Both the position numbers and the translations under genes were made by a program. A DNA stretch of 64,000 bases from RGIG4079 sp045637505 (GTDB lineage Bacteria > Bacteroidota > Bacteroidia > Bacteroidales > Muribaculaceae): assembly GCA_045637505.1 (NCBI GenBank), contig JAZTZO010000016.1:1-64000 (forward strand). The letters are read 5' to 3'. The stretch's first letter is position 1. The number at the start of each line of letters is the position of its first letter. The notes under the pieces were generated by a model, which was not told where the DNA came from, did no database searches, and saw nothing but the letters and a program-made list of their open reading frames with translations. This document shows, piece after piece, positions 44,010 to 53,160 of the stretch.

Positions 44010-44912
44010 TTATTTGTTCTTTGATTTTTGATTATCACTTGATTCAAGTGAATCCAATTCTTCCTTAAGGTTGTTTACTATAACTCTAACTTTACTTAAT
44101 TTAGTGAAATCGGTTGATAATTTAACCTTTAAAGAAAATGAATTCTCATTTTGACTATTTTTGTCAGAAATAATTTTTCCAACCATAATGTCTTCGGGAA
44201 ATACTGCAGAGAAACCACTTGTGACAACAGTATCTCCATTTTTAAAGACAGTGTGTCGTGGCAATTCTTCAAGAATAGCGATAGTGGGATCTTCACCATC
44301 CCACACTAGCGAGCCGAAATTTTTATCACCTTTTATTTTACACGATAATCTAAAATCTGGATTTAGTAATGAGATTATTCGAGCACTATTATCTCCAACT
44401 ACATTTACTACACCAACAATGCCATTTTGATCTATAACTCCCATTTCGGGTTTTATGCCATCTTTGCTCCCTTTATTAATGGTAATGTAATTGTGTGGCT
44501 TATTTATACTATTATTTATTACGTGCGACAATATAAATTCAAATTGATACATACCATTGTATGGTTTTGTCGAATCTATATCGTATTTTTCTTGATAAAA
44601 ACGAAGTTGTTTTTTTAGTTTAATTACCTCTAAATCAAGATTTGCACATTTGAGTTGTAAATCTTCATTGATATCATGTAGATGAAAATAAGAGGAAACA
44701 TTATTAGCCCCTTTATAAATAGAAGATGTAACAGCGCCCGCTGAGGTAAGATATACGTGATGTTGATATGGATTATTGTTAAATAACAAGATACAACTTA
44801 ATATTATATAAAATATCAAGAAGAACCATCGACTATACTTGACAATAAAACTAAGTAAATCGTTCACGCTCGTATTACATAAATAGCTATGCAATCCCCG
44901 AAGGGATGGCAT
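44010..44912 (-). CDS. mreC: Rod shape-determining protein MreC
   Basis: MreC is a membrane-anchored periplasmic scaffold of the elongasome. The 300-residue protein has one transmembrane helix (about 29-48), a coiled coil (about 75-105), and two beta-barrel domains with segments VINNSINKPHNYITINKGSKDGI and GVVNVVGDNSARIISLLNPDF. The C-terminal region is polar and low in complexity. It lies 21 nt after mreB and 3 nt before mreD. Confidence 0.93.
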   Translation of the reverse strand: MPSLRGLHSYLCNTSVNDLLSFIVKYSRWFFLIFYIILSCILLFNNNPYQHHVYLTSAGAVTSSIYKGANNVSSYFHLHDINEDLQLKCANLDLEVIKLKKQLRFYQEKYDIDSTKPYNGMYQFEFILSHVINNSINKPHNYITINKGSKDGIKPEMGVIDQNGIVGVVNVVGDNSARIISLLNPDFRLSCKIKGDKNFGSLVWDGEDPTIAILEELPRHTVFKNGDTVVTSGFSAVFPEDIMVGKIISDKNSQNENSFSLKVKLSTDFTKLSKVRVIVNNLKEELDSLESSDNQKSKNK

Positions 44913-44933
44913 AGCATATTATTTAAAGAAGAA

Positions 44934-45953
44934 TTATCTAATTAAGAAAGAGAAATTGTCAACATTTTTGAGTGCAACTCCAGTCCCTTTTGCAACAGCT
45001 AAAAGGGGATCTTCTGCAATGTGGAATTGGATACCGATTTTGTCGGTTAGACGTTTGTCGAGTCCACGTAGAAGAGCTCCACCTCCAGCAAGATATATTC
45101 CATTGCGAACTATGTCGGCATACAATTCAGGAGGAGTTTGTTCCAAAGCACCAAGTACAGCTGCTTCTATTTTAGAAATAGATTTTTCTATACAATGTGA
45201 TATCTCTTGATAAGAAACAGGAACTTCCATAGGAAGAGCTGTCATTTGATTGGGACCATGAACGACATAGTCTTCGGGTGGGTTTTCAAGTTCAGTCAAT
45301 GCTGACCCTACATTCATTTTTATTAATTCAGCTGTACGTTCACCAACACGAACATTGTGAGCTCGTCTCATATGTTGTTGGATATCATCGGTTAAGTCAT
45401 CACCTGCAACTTGGATGCTCTTATTACTTACAATACCTCCAAGTGATATAACTGCAATTTCAGTTGTACCACCACCTATGTCAACAATCATATTGCCTTC
45501 AGGAGCTTCTACATCAAGTCCAATACCTAGTGCAGCTGCCATAGGTTCATATATCATATAAACATCACGACCGTTAGCATGTTCGGCTGAGTCGCGAACC
45601 GCACGAATTTCCACTTCAGTAGAACCAGATGGAATCCCAACAACCATTCTTAAAGAAGGAGAGAACCAATTACTTTTGGCACTTGCTTTTTTCACAAGAC
45701 CTCTAATCATTGCTTCTGCAGCATTAAAGTCGGCAATTACACCTTTTCTTAATGGTCTAACTGTGCGAATTCCTTCGTGTTCTTTTCCTTGCATTTGTTG
45801 AGCCTCTTTACCTACTGCAACAAGTTTGTCTGTGCGTTTGTCAAGCGCAACAATCGAAGGTTCATCAATTACAATTTTATCGTTATGGATAATAATTGTA
45901 TTTGCAGTGCCTAAGTCTATTGCTATTTCTTTTGTTAGAGAGAATAGTCTCAT
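44934..45953 (-). CDS. mreB: Rod shape-determining protein MreB
   Basis: MreB is the bacterial actin that guides wall insertion in elongating cells. The 339 residues contain the actin-fold phosphate-1 motif (IAIDLGTANT at about 10-19), phosphate-2 (MIVDIGGGTTEIAVI, about 157-171) and the adenosine segment (YLAGGGALLRG, about 293). The gene is preceded by purH (11-nt gap) and followed by mreC (21-nt gap). Nothing suggests loss of function, so the cell is probably rod-shaped or ovoid. Confidence 0.97.
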   Translation of the reverse strand: MRLFSLTKEIAIDLGTANTIIIHNDKIVIDEPSIVALDKRTDKLVAVGKEAQQMQGKEHEGIRTVRPLRKGVIADFNAAEAMIRGLVKKASAKSNWFSPSLRMVVGIPSGSTEVEIRAVRDSAEHANGRDVYMIYEPMAAALGIGLDVEAPEGNMIVDIGGGTTEIAVISLGGIVSNKSIQVAGDDLTDDIQQHMRRAHNVRVGERTAELIKMNVGSALTELENPPEDYVVHGPNQMTALPMEVPVSYQEISHCIEKSISKIEAAVLGALEQTPPELYADIVRNGIYLAGGGALLRGLDKRLTDKIGIQFHIAEDPLLAVAKGTGVALKNVDNFSFLIR

Positions 45954-45964
45954 AATAGTATTTA

Positions 45965-47491
45965 TTAATGTTTAAAGTGTCTAATACCAGTAGTTACCAT
46001 TGCAATGCCGTTTTGATTGCAATATTCAATAGATTCATTGTCGCGAACTGATCCACCAGGTTGAATGACTGCATTTACACCTGCTTTATGTGCAATTTCA
46101 ACACAATCGGGGAATGGGAAAAATGCATCTGAAGCCATAACTGCTCCATTTAAATCAAATCCAAATGATTGAGCCTTAGCAATTGCTTGTTTAAGAGCAT
46201 CTACGCGAGATGTTTGACCGATACCGCTTGCATATAATTGTTTGCCTTTTGCGAGAACAATAGCATTACTTTTGCTATGTTTTACAATCTTATTGGCGAA
46301 TAACAAATCATCAATTTGTTCGGGTTTTACTGCAGCAGTTGTTACTTGAGTTAAATCTTCTTTTGTTTCATTTTTAAGATCTCGTTCTTGAACCAAGGCG
46401 CCATTCAAAATTGAACGGAATTGCAGTTTTGAGTTATTTTTGCAATTTTGAACTAAAATAATGCGATTCTTCTTTTGTTTGAGAATGTCAAGCGCTTCGT
46501 CACTGTATGCTGGGGCGATAATCACCTCAAAGAAAATCTTGTTAATTTCTTCAGCTGTTACTGCATCTATAGTTGTATTTGTAATCAATACACCTCCGAA
46601 TGCTGAAACTGGGTCACCAGCAAGTGCATCTTTCCACGCATCAAATATTGACTCGCGTGAAGCAATACCACAAGCGTTGTTGTGCTTGAGAATAGCAAAA
46701 GTAGTGTCGTTAAATTCACTAATTAGAGATACTGCGGCATCAATGTCTAATAGGTTGTTGTATGATATTTCTTTTCCATGTATTTGTGTAAACATTTGGT
46801 TGAAATCACCAAAGAACATACCCTTTTGATGTGGATTTTCACCATATCGCATAATTTTAGAATCATCAATTGCAATTCTTAGTGCTGAAGGTTTTTCTTC
46901 ACCATCAAAGTAACTAAAAATAGAACTATCATATGATGAAGATACTGCAAATGCTTCTTTAGCAAACCAACGGCGTTGCTCAATATTAGATGTAGCGCCA
47001 TTTTCTTTCAATAGTTGTGCTAATGGAGCATATTGGGCTTTAGATGCAACAATAATTACATCATTATAATTCTTTGCTGCAGCACGGATAAGAGAAATAC
47101 CACCGATATCTATTTTTTCAATAATATCGGCATCACTTGCTCCCGATGCTACTGTATCAACAAAAGGATATAGATCAACGATAACAAGATCAATGCTTGG
47201 AATTGCATATTGTTGTACTTGTTGACAATCGGTTGAGTTGTCGCGTCTATTTAAAATTCCGCCAAAAATTTTAGGATGTAGGGTCTTTACTCGGCCTCCA
47301 AGAATTGAAGGATATCCAGTTAAATCTTCTACTGCTTGGCACTCATATCCAAGGGATTCAATAAAAGATTTTGTACCTCCAGTTGAGAGAAATTCAACAC
47401 CATCTTCATGTAATAGTTTAATAATTTCATCTAAACCATCCTTGTGGTATACTGAAATTAGTGCGGTCTTAATTTTTTTAATGTCTGACAT
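45965..47491 (-). CDS. purH: Bifunctional AICAR transformylase / IMP cyclohydrolase
   Basis: PurH carries out the last two steps of IMP synthesis. The 508-residue protein has the N-terminal MGS-like cyclohydrolase domain (ALISVYHKDGLDEIIKLLHE; ILGGRVKTLHPKIFGGIL at about 64-81) and the C-terminal transformylase domain with LRYGENPHQ-like MRYGENPHQKGMFFG (about 213), ILKHNNACG (about 265) and KHSKSNAIVLAKG (about 398). It heads the operon with mreB. A -7 element lies at 47519-47526, giving a leader of about 20 nt. Confidence 0.97.
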   Translation of the reverse strand: MSDIKKIKTALISVYHKDGLDEIIKLLHEDGVEFLSTGGTKSFIESLGYECQAVEDLTGYPSILGGRVKTLHPKIFGGILNRRDNSTDCQQVQQYAIPSIDLVIVDLYPFVDTVASGASDADIIEKIDIGGISLIRAAAKNYNDVIIVASKAQYAPLAQLLKENGATSNIEQRRWFAKEAFAVSSSYDSSIFSYFDGEEKPSALRIAIDDSKIMRYGENPHQKGMFFGDFNQMFTQIHGKEISYNNLLDIDAAVSLISEFNDTTFAILKHNNACGIASRESIFDAWKDALAGDPVSAFGGVLITNTTIDAVTAEEINKIFFEVIIAPAYSDEALDILKQKKNRIILVQNCKNNSKLQFRSILNGALVQERDLKNETKEDLTQVTTAAVKPEQIDDLLFANKIVKHSKSNAIVLAKGKQLYASGIGQTSRVDALKQAIAKAQSFGFDLNGAVMASDAFFPFPDCVEIAHKAGVNAVIQPGGSVRDNESIEYCNQNGIAMVTTGIRHFKH

Positions 47492-47518
47492 TTCGATTTT
47501 TCTTTTTCAAATTCAGTG

Positions 47519-47526
47519 CAAAATTA
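47519..47526 (-). promoter_or_regulatory. -7 element for the purH-mre-rod operon
   Basis: TAATTTTG on the minus strand fits TAnnTTTG, with no clear -33 element. It predicts transcription from about 47512. Confidence 0.5.
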
Positions 47527-47654
47527 CTAAAAATACTACTAATATGTATTATGTTTTTGTATTATTTTTTAGTGGTTTCACTTTTTTTAGAATATATAAT
47601 GTCTTTAAAAATCACAAAAAAATGAGGACAATTCTTAAAATAATCTCATTTGCT

Positions 47655-47686
47655 TTTGTTTTTGCCAATGTGTTGTGTTATCTTTG
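47655..47686 (+). promoter_or_regulatory. Promoter for the DHH phosphoesterase operon
   Basis: TTTG at 47655-47658 and TATCTTTG at 47679-47686 are exactly 20 nt apart, a perfect consensus match. The transcript would begin at about 47693, downstream of every in-frame ATG of the long reading frame, and so points to a TTG start at 47709. Confidence 0.8.
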
Positions 47687-47708
47687 CAAAGAATATAGTT
47701 TTAGGAAA

Positions 47709-48722
47709 TTGATTGACTCAAAGGACATACAGAAATTGAAATTGGCGTTTGAAAATGCCAATAATATTGTTATTACATGTCACGTTTCTCCTGATGGTGA
47801 TGCAATTGGCTCTACATTAGGGTTGTGGCATGTACTCAGGCAATTAGATAAGCAGGTGGTTGTGATTACTCCTGACCAATGCCCAAAATCGTTAATGTTT
47901 TTAAATGGGGTAAGTGATATAATACCATATTCATGTTGTCCTAAGATTGTTGTTGAAAAGGTAGAATCAGCCGATTTAATTTGTTGTCTTGATTTTAATG
48001 CATTGTCAAGATTGGATAAAATGCAGTCAATTATTGAAAGCTCTTCTGCATATAAAGTGTTAATTGATCATCATTTATATCCTGAGGATTTTACTGATAT
48101 AAAGATTTCCTATCCAGAAATGTCATCTACATGTTATTTATTGTATTTGGTTTTAATCGCGTTAGGTTATCGTGAAATAATTAGTAAAGATGCTGCAGAG
48201 TGTATATACACTGGAATGTTGACTGATACAGGGAATTTTACGTATAACTCAACCGACCCTGTATTATATGATGTGATATCAGATTTGATTAAGATTGGAA
48301 TTGATAAGGATAAAATATATAGAATTGTTAGTAATACAAATTCAGAATCAAGATTGAGGCTTTGTGGTTATGCACTAAGTAAAAAAATGAAACTTTACTA
48401 TAATCATAAAGCAGCTTTAATTGTTTTAGATAAAAATGAATTAGCATTACACAATTATGAGAAAGGCGATACTGAAGGGTTAGTTAATGTGCCTTTAAGC
48501 ATTCCAGGTATTCATTATTCTGCATTTTTGCGTGAGGATGATGAGTATATTAAAATTTCAATGCGTAGTGTTGATTCATTTCCTGTAAATAAAGTGTGTG
48601 AAGTTCACTTTAATGGAGGAGGACATTTAAATGCTGCTGGAGGTGAATATTTTGGCTCACTAAATGAAGCTGTTACCTTATTTGAGTCAATTTTGAATTT
48701 GAATGATAAATATTTTGAATAA
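47709..48722 (+). CDS. DHH/DHHA1 phosphoesterase (NrnA-like oligoribonuclease/pAp phosphatase)
   Basis: This cytoplasmic enzyme would degrade short oligonucleotides and/or pAp. From the proposed TTG start (MIDSKDIQKLK) it has 337 residues, close to NrnA. Metal-binding motifs are HVSPDGDAIGS, CLDFNAL, DHH in LIDHHLYP, and DTGNFTYNS; the DHHA1 motif is NGGGHLNAAGG near the C-terminus. The reading frame runs back into purH, and an ATG at 47622 exists, but the promoter at 47655-47686 lies after it. AGGA upstream of the TTG may be a ribosome-binding site. The stop codon shares one base with the DUF4827 start. Confidence 0.85.
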   Translation: MIDSKDIQKLKLAFENANNIVITCHVSPDGDAIGSTLGLWHVLRQLDKQVVVITPDQCPKSLMFLNGVSDIIPYSCCPKIVVEKVESADLICCLDFNALSRLDKMQSIIESSSAYKVLIDHHLYPEDFTDIKISYPEMSSTCYLLYLVLIALGYREIISKDAAECIYTGMLTDTGNFTYNSTDPVLYDVISDLIKIGIDKDKIYRIVSNTNSESRLRLCGYALSKKMKLYYNHKAALIVLDKNELALHNYEKGDTEGLVNVPLSIPGIHYSAFLREDDEYIKISMRSVDSFPVNKVCEVHFNGGGHLNAAGGEYFGSLNEAVTLFESILNLNDKYFE

Positions 48723-49297
48723 TGAAAGTAAATTATTTGTTTTCAGTTTTAATAATATTAGTTTCATCGTTTTGCTTTTTATGCTCTTGTGATGATACTG
48801 AGAGTTATGCCGATTTATTGAAAGATGAGAATAAAGCGGTAAATAATTTTCTCTCAGATCAAAAAGTAATAAACGATATACCAAGCGATTCAATATTTGA
48901 GTATGGGGTCGATGCTCCATATTATAGAATGGATGATGATGGTAATATTTATATGCAAGTTATAAAGCCTGGCACAAAAGATAATATGGCAAAAAATGAC
49001 CAGCTAATCTATTTTAGATTTACAAGATATGACTTGTTTGCATATTCCAATGGAGTTTTGCCTGAGGGTTGGGGGAATGCAAATGACTTTGATTATAAAA
49101 ATACTGAGTTTAGATTTGGAAATTATTCATTACCATCATCTTCTCAATGGGGAACTGCAATACAACTACCTTTGTATTATTTAGGTATTGATTGTGAGGT
49201 TAATTTAGTAATCAAATCACAGTATGGTTATACCGATGAAATAAGTAATGTTATACCTTTTTTATATAATGTGCGCTATTTCAAAAGTCAAATTTAA
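48722..49297 (+). CDS. DUF4827 lipoprotein
   Basis: This 191-residue protein has a lipoprotein signal peptide (lipobox SFCFLCSCDD, Cys about 23) and a domain with YADLLKDENKAVNNFL and DQLIYFRFTRYDLF that fits DUF4827, a Bacteroidales family probably related to FKBP-like folds. Its role is unknown. Sharing a base with the DHH gene's stop codon and lying 51 nt before glmM, it is part of the same transcript. Confidence 0.82.
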   Translation: MKVNYLFSVLIILVSSFCFLCSCDDTESYADLLKDENKAVNNFLSDQKVINDIPSDSIFEYGVDAPYYRMDDDGNIYMQVIKPGTKDNMAKNDQLIYFRFTRYDLFAYSNGVLPEGWGNANDFDYKNTEFRFGNYSLPSSSQWGTAIQLPLYYLGIDCEVNLVIKSQYGYTDEISNVIPFLYNVRYFKSQI

Positions 49298-49348
49298 TAA
49301 TTTAATTAATATAGAATAAATAATAATACTAACATAAATTTACATTCG

Positions 49349-50734
49349 ATGTCTTTAATTAAATCAATTTCAGGGATTCGTGGTACGATAGGTGGCGCTC
49401 CCGGAGAGGGCTTAAGCCCATTGGATATAGTAAAGTACACAGCTGCATATGCTACTTTTATTAAGTCAAACACAACAAAAACGTCTCGTCGTATTGTTGT
49501 TGGACGTGATGCTCGTATTTCGGGCAAAATGGTTAATGATATAGTAGTCGGAACTTTGACTGGCATGGGATTTGATGTTGTTAATATAGGCTTAGCAACT
49601 ACTCCAACAACAGAACTCGCAGTAGTCGCTGAAAAAGCATGTGGTGGTATTATTTTAACGGCATCACATAATCCCAAACAATGGAATGCCCTAAAGTTAT
49701 TGAATGAAAATGGTGAATTTCTTAATGATGCTCAAGGAAAAGAAGTATTAAGAATTGCTGAGGCTGAAGAATATCGTTTTGCTGATGTAGATAGCTTGGG
49801 ACAAGTATTTGCTAATGAAACATATAATAGTAAACATATTGACAGCGTATTAAAATTAGACCTCGTTGATGTTCAGGCGATTAAAGATGCAAATTTAACT
49901 GTTGCTGTTGATGCAGTAAATTCAGTTGGAGGTGTTATTATCCCTGAGCTTTTGAGAGCATTAGGGGTAAAGAATGTTATATGTTTAAACTGTGAACCAA
50001 CTGGTCACTTTGCTCATACACCAGAACCTCTTCCAGAAAACCTTACACAAATATCTGATTTGATGAAATCAGGTGTTGCAGATGTTGGTTTTGTAGTAGA
50101 TCCTGATGTTGACCGTTTGGCTATTGTTATGGAAAACGGAGAAATGTTTGTTGAAGAATATACACTTGTGGCAATTGCTGATTATGTATTGTCAAAGACA
50201 CCTGGAGCTACAGTTTCAAACTTGAGTTCTTCACGAGCATTAAAGGTTGTAACAGAGAAACATGGATGTACATATTCAGCTTCTGCCGTAGGAGAGGTTA
50301 ATGTAGTTACAGAAATGCGTAGAACAAATGCTGTTATTGGTGGAGAAGGAAATGGTGGTGTAATTTATCCTGCATCTCACTATGGACGTGATGCATTGGT
50401 AGGAGTCGCTTTATTTTTGAGCTTATTGGCAAAATGTGGCATGAAAGTATCAGAATTAAAGAAAACATATCCAGCTTTTGCTATTGCTAAAAACAAAATT
50501 GAATTAACACCAAGTATTGATGTAGATGCTATTCTTGATGCAGTAAAAGTAAAGTTCAGCGCAGAAAAAATCACAGATATCGATGGGGTTAAAATTGATT
50601 TTGCTGATAGTTGGGTGCATTTGAGAAAATCTAATACAGAGCCAATTATTAGAATATATTCTGAAGCTGCTAATATGGATGAAGCAAATCAATTGGCCCA
50701 ACAAATTAAAGATGTAATAAATTCAATGATATAA
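49349..50734 (+). CDS. glmM: Phosphoglucosamine mutase
   Basis: GlmM converts glucosamine 6-phosphate to glucosamine 1-phosphate for UDP-GlcNAc and hence wall and glycan synthesis. The 461-residue protein has the phosphoserine loop TASHNP (about residues 103-108), the metal loop DPDVDRLA (about 251), the sugar-binding GGEGNGGV (about 331) and the phosphate-binding RKSNTEPIIRIY near 430. It follows DUF4827 by 51 nt and is closed by the hairpin at 50752-50779. A phosphomannomutase identity is possible but the length, motif spacing and conserved context favour GlmM. Confidence 0.88.
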   Translation: MSLIKSISGIRGTIGGAPGEGLSPLDIVKYTAAYATFIKSNTTKTSRRIVVGRDARISGKMVNDIVVGTLTGMGFDVVNIGLATTPTTELAVVAEKACGGIILTASHNPKQWNALKLLNENGEFLNDAQGKEVLRIAEAEEYRFADVDSLGQVFANETYNSKHIDSVLKLDLVDVQAIKDANLTVAVDAVNSVGGVIIPELLRALGVKNVICLNCEPTGHFAHTPEPLPENLTQISDLMKSGVADVGFVVDPDVDRLAIVMENGEMFVEEYTLVAIADYVLSKTPGATVSNLSSSRALKVVTEKHGCTYSASAVGEVNVVTEMRRTNAVIGGEGNGGVIYPASHYGRDALVGVALFLSLLAKCGMKVSELKKTYPAFAIAKNKIELTPSIDVDAILDAVKVKFSAEKITDIDGVKIDFADSWVHLRKSNTEPIIRIYSEAANMDEANQLAQQIKDVINSMI

Positions 50735-50751
50735 TTTTATTTTTATGTAGT

Positions 50752-50779
50752 AATGGGCTTATTAATAAATAAGCCCATT
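50752..50779. terminator. Terminator after glmM
   Basis: A 12-bp perfect stem (AATGGGCTTATT with its complement) closes a 4-nt loop (AATA) and is followed by TTTATTAT. It lies 18 nt after the glmM stop. Confidence 0.82.
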
Positions 50780-50802
50780 TTTATTATATAATATAAATTT
50801 TG

Positions 50803-50810
50803 TATCTTTA
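50803..50810 (+). promoter_or_regulatory. Probable -7 element for the murein-peptide salvage genes
   Basis: TATCTTTA matches TAnnTTTG at all but the last base, with a TTTT 20 nt upstream. The leader would be about 15 nt. Confidence 0.45.
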
Positions 50811-50831
50811 CATTAAAAATAATTAAATCAT

Positions 50832-52166
50832 ATGAAAAAATTTATAATCACGATATTTTTTACCTCTACTTTAGTTTGTGGCTTACATGCCGAACATAAA
50901 CCTATATGGTTAGAGCACGATTCAGCTCAAGCAATTGAATATAGAATACAACAAGATTTTTCAATATCATATGATGACGGAATTGAAAAATTGATTAAAA
51001 TGTATCCAAATGTAAATTTTAATGATGTTCGTGCGTATGTTGATAATCATTATCTTGAAACCAAAATGATAGATGGTGTGGAAATGATGCATAGGAAGTC
51101 AGTTGGAAATTTTAAACTTCTTTGTCCTCAAGTGAGAGGTAATTGGACGGGGCGTGGTGGCTCACCAGATAAAGAAGATATTGAAATGGTTGAGTCGATT
51201 TTAGACTCATCTTTGGGTAATGGCTCTATAGTATGTGGTAAAAGGATTGAGTTTAAATTTACGATTGAAATTCCTAAACATGATTTTCTAAAAGGAGATT
51301 CAGTAAAAGTCTGGATGCCTGTTCCCATAGAATCACCTCGTCAAAAGAACATAAAAGTTTTAGCAACATCACAATCAAATTATACTTTGTCGGTGGATTC
51401 AAAATCGGAACATAACACAATGTATATGTCGCAAATGGTAGATGATTGCAACGGTGACACGTTAAGATTTTATTATGTAGGCGTATATGATACATATGGC
51501 CAATATTTTAGTGAAGAATATATTTTAAATAATATAAAACCATATGATATAAATTCAGAATTATACAAAAAATATACTTCTACCGACCATAAGCATATTG
51601 TTAACCTAGAGTCTTTAGCTCGTTCGATTGTTGGAAGAGAACAATGTCCATATAGGCAGTCAGAGTTAATATATGAGTTTATATCTCAAACCTATCCATG
51701 GGCTGGAGCGCGCGAATATAGTACTATTGAGAGCCTTCCACAATATGTATTAGATGAGAAACATGGCGATTGTGGTCAAGTTTCATTATTGTATATTTCT
51801 TTAATGAGGTCACTCGGTGTTCCTGCAAAGTGGGAGAGTGGATGGATGTTACATCCATGGAGTAAAAATCTCCATGATTGGGCTGAGGTTTATTTTGAAG
51901 GAGTTGGATGGGTTCCAGTTGATGTCTCATTTGGTAGATATGTTAATTCAAAAAATCTTAATGTTAGAAATTTCTTTTCAAAAGGGATGGATTGTTATCG
52001 ATTTGCTTCAAATACGGGAATTTGTTCTCCATTGTATCCCACAAAAACTTATACGAGAAGCGAAACAATTGATTTTCAAGTTGGCGAGGTAGAATGTTCA
52101 AAAGGTAATTTATTTTATCCAGGCTGGAAAAAAAGGTTAGATGTAATTTCAATTCAAGACATTTAA
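50832..52166 (+). CDS. Exported transglutaminase-like cysteine peptidase
   Basis: This 444-residue protein has a signal peptide (to about HAEHK, residue 20) and a transglutaminase-like domain with the catalytic triad Cys in KHGDCGQVSLLY (about 313), His in NLHDWAEVYF (about 346) and Asp in VPVDVSFG (about 362). Such domains act as peptidases or amidases. It starts a three-gene set with an NlpC/P60 peptidase and a dipeptide epimerase and probably processes peptidoglycan-derived peptides. Confidence 0.85.
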   Translation: MKKFIITIFFTSTLVCGLHAEHKPIWLEHDSAQAIEYRIQQDFSISYDDGIEKLIKMYPNVNFNDVRAYVDNHYLETKMIDGVEMMHRKSVGNFKLLCPQVRGNWTGRGGSPDKEDIEMVESILDSSLGNGSIVCGKRIEFKFTIEIPKHDFLKGDSVKVWMPVPIESPRQKNIKVLATSQSNYTLSVDSKSEHNTMYMSQMVDDCNGDTLRFYYVGVYDTYGQYFSEEYILNNIKPYDINSELYKKYTSTDHKHIVNLESLARSIVGREQCPYRQSELIYEFISQTYPWAGAREYSTIESLPQYVLDEKHGDCGQVSLLYISLMRSLGVPAKWESGWMLHPWSKNLHDWAEVYFEGVGWVPVDVSFGRYVNSKNLNVRNFFSKGMDCYRFASNTGICSPLYPTKTYTRSETIDFQVGEVECSKGNLFYPGWKKRLDVISIQDI

Positions 52167-52175
52167 TATATTAAT

Positions 52176-53141
52176 ATGGTAACTAAGATTTTTAAAATTG
52201 CAATTATTAGCTTATTGTTAGCCATTGGTATGCCAAATGTTGTATATGGTGAAACTGATACAACAAAATGGGCATTAACTCGAATATCAGTTGCTCATAT
52301 ACGAGTTAAACCAGGTCATGCTTCAGAGTTGTCAAGTCAAATATTGATGGGTATGCCAGTAAAATTACTTGAAAAAAAAGGAGATTGGTGGCATGTTGAA
52401 ACTCATGAAGGATATAAAGGGTATGTTATAGATAATTCTTTGGCTCTAAAAACTCCATATGAGATGCATCAATGGCGTGCATCAAATCGTGTTATTGTAA
52501 CGTCAAAACATCAAACCTACATATATAAAACTAATTCTAAGTGTGGATTTAGAGATATAGTAACTGATGTAGTAAATGGGGTGATATTAAATGGTGTAAA
52601 GTCTAACACGGAATTTACAGAAGTTTGTTTGCCAGATGGACGATTAGGTATAATTAGGACGTGTGATATTGCCCCTATAGAAGAGTGGGCAAAACAACCA
52701 TATAATTCTAATCTAATTCTCGATATGGCATATTCTATGCATGGGTTGCCATATCTATGGGGAGGGACATCAACAAAATCCTTAGACTGCTCTGGATTGG
52801 CTAAAGTATGTTATTTTGCAAATGGAATTATTTTGCGTCGTGATGCTTATCAGCAAGCAGAAACCGGCCTAAAGTTAGCCCCAGAAGATTGGAAAAATTA
52901 TGAAGCAGGCGATTTGTTGTTTTTTGGAAATCCTAAGACTAAGCGAGTGACACATGTTGCTATTTATAACGCCGATGGTGTATATATTCATGCTTCAGGA
53001 AGAGTCAAAATCAATAGTATAGATCCTCAAAGTGAGATGTTTTTAAAAACACCATTTTTTCATGCGTGTCGCATTAATGGAGCGATTGGCGCAGATGGTA
53101 TAGTACAAGCAATAAACCATCCTTGGTATTTTAATAAGTAA
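52176..53141 (+). CDS. NlpC/P60 (C40) murein peptidase with SH3b-like domains
   Basis: This 321-residue exported protein has a signal peptide (to about VYGETD) followed by two SH3b-like domains (about 30-170; RISVAHIRVKPGHASELSSQ, KKGDWWHVETHEGYKGYV) and an NlpC/P60 domain with catalytic Cys in SLDCSGLAK (about 204), His in VTHVAIYN (about 259) and His in YIHASG (about 272). It fits gamma-D-glutamyl-meso-diaminopimelate peptidases of Bacteroides. It lies 9 nt after the transglutaminase gene and 19 nt before the epimerase, as in a peptide-salvage unit. Confidence 0.93.
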   Translation: MVTKIFKIAIISLLLAIGMPNVVYGETDTTKWALTRISVAHIRVKPGHASELSSQILMGMPVKLLEKKGDWWHVETHEGYKGYVIDNSLALKTPYEMHQWRASNRVIVTSKHQTYIYKTNSKCGFRDIVTDVVNGVILNGVKSNTEFTEVCLPDGRLGIIRTCDIAPIEEWAKQPYNSNLILDMAYSMHGLPYLWGGTSTKSLDCSGLAKVCYFANGIILRRDAYQQAETGLKLAPEDWKNYEAGDLLFFGNPKTKRVTHVAIYNADGVYIHASGRVKINSIDPQSEMFLKTPFFHACRINGAIGADGIVQAINHPWYFNK

Positions 53142-53160
53142 ATTAAAGAATAATATAAAT

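Noticed and set aside
47238..47708. Long 5' extension of the DHH frame into purH
   Set aside because: It is antisense to purH, shows no DHH-family sequence, and a consensus promoter lies within it.
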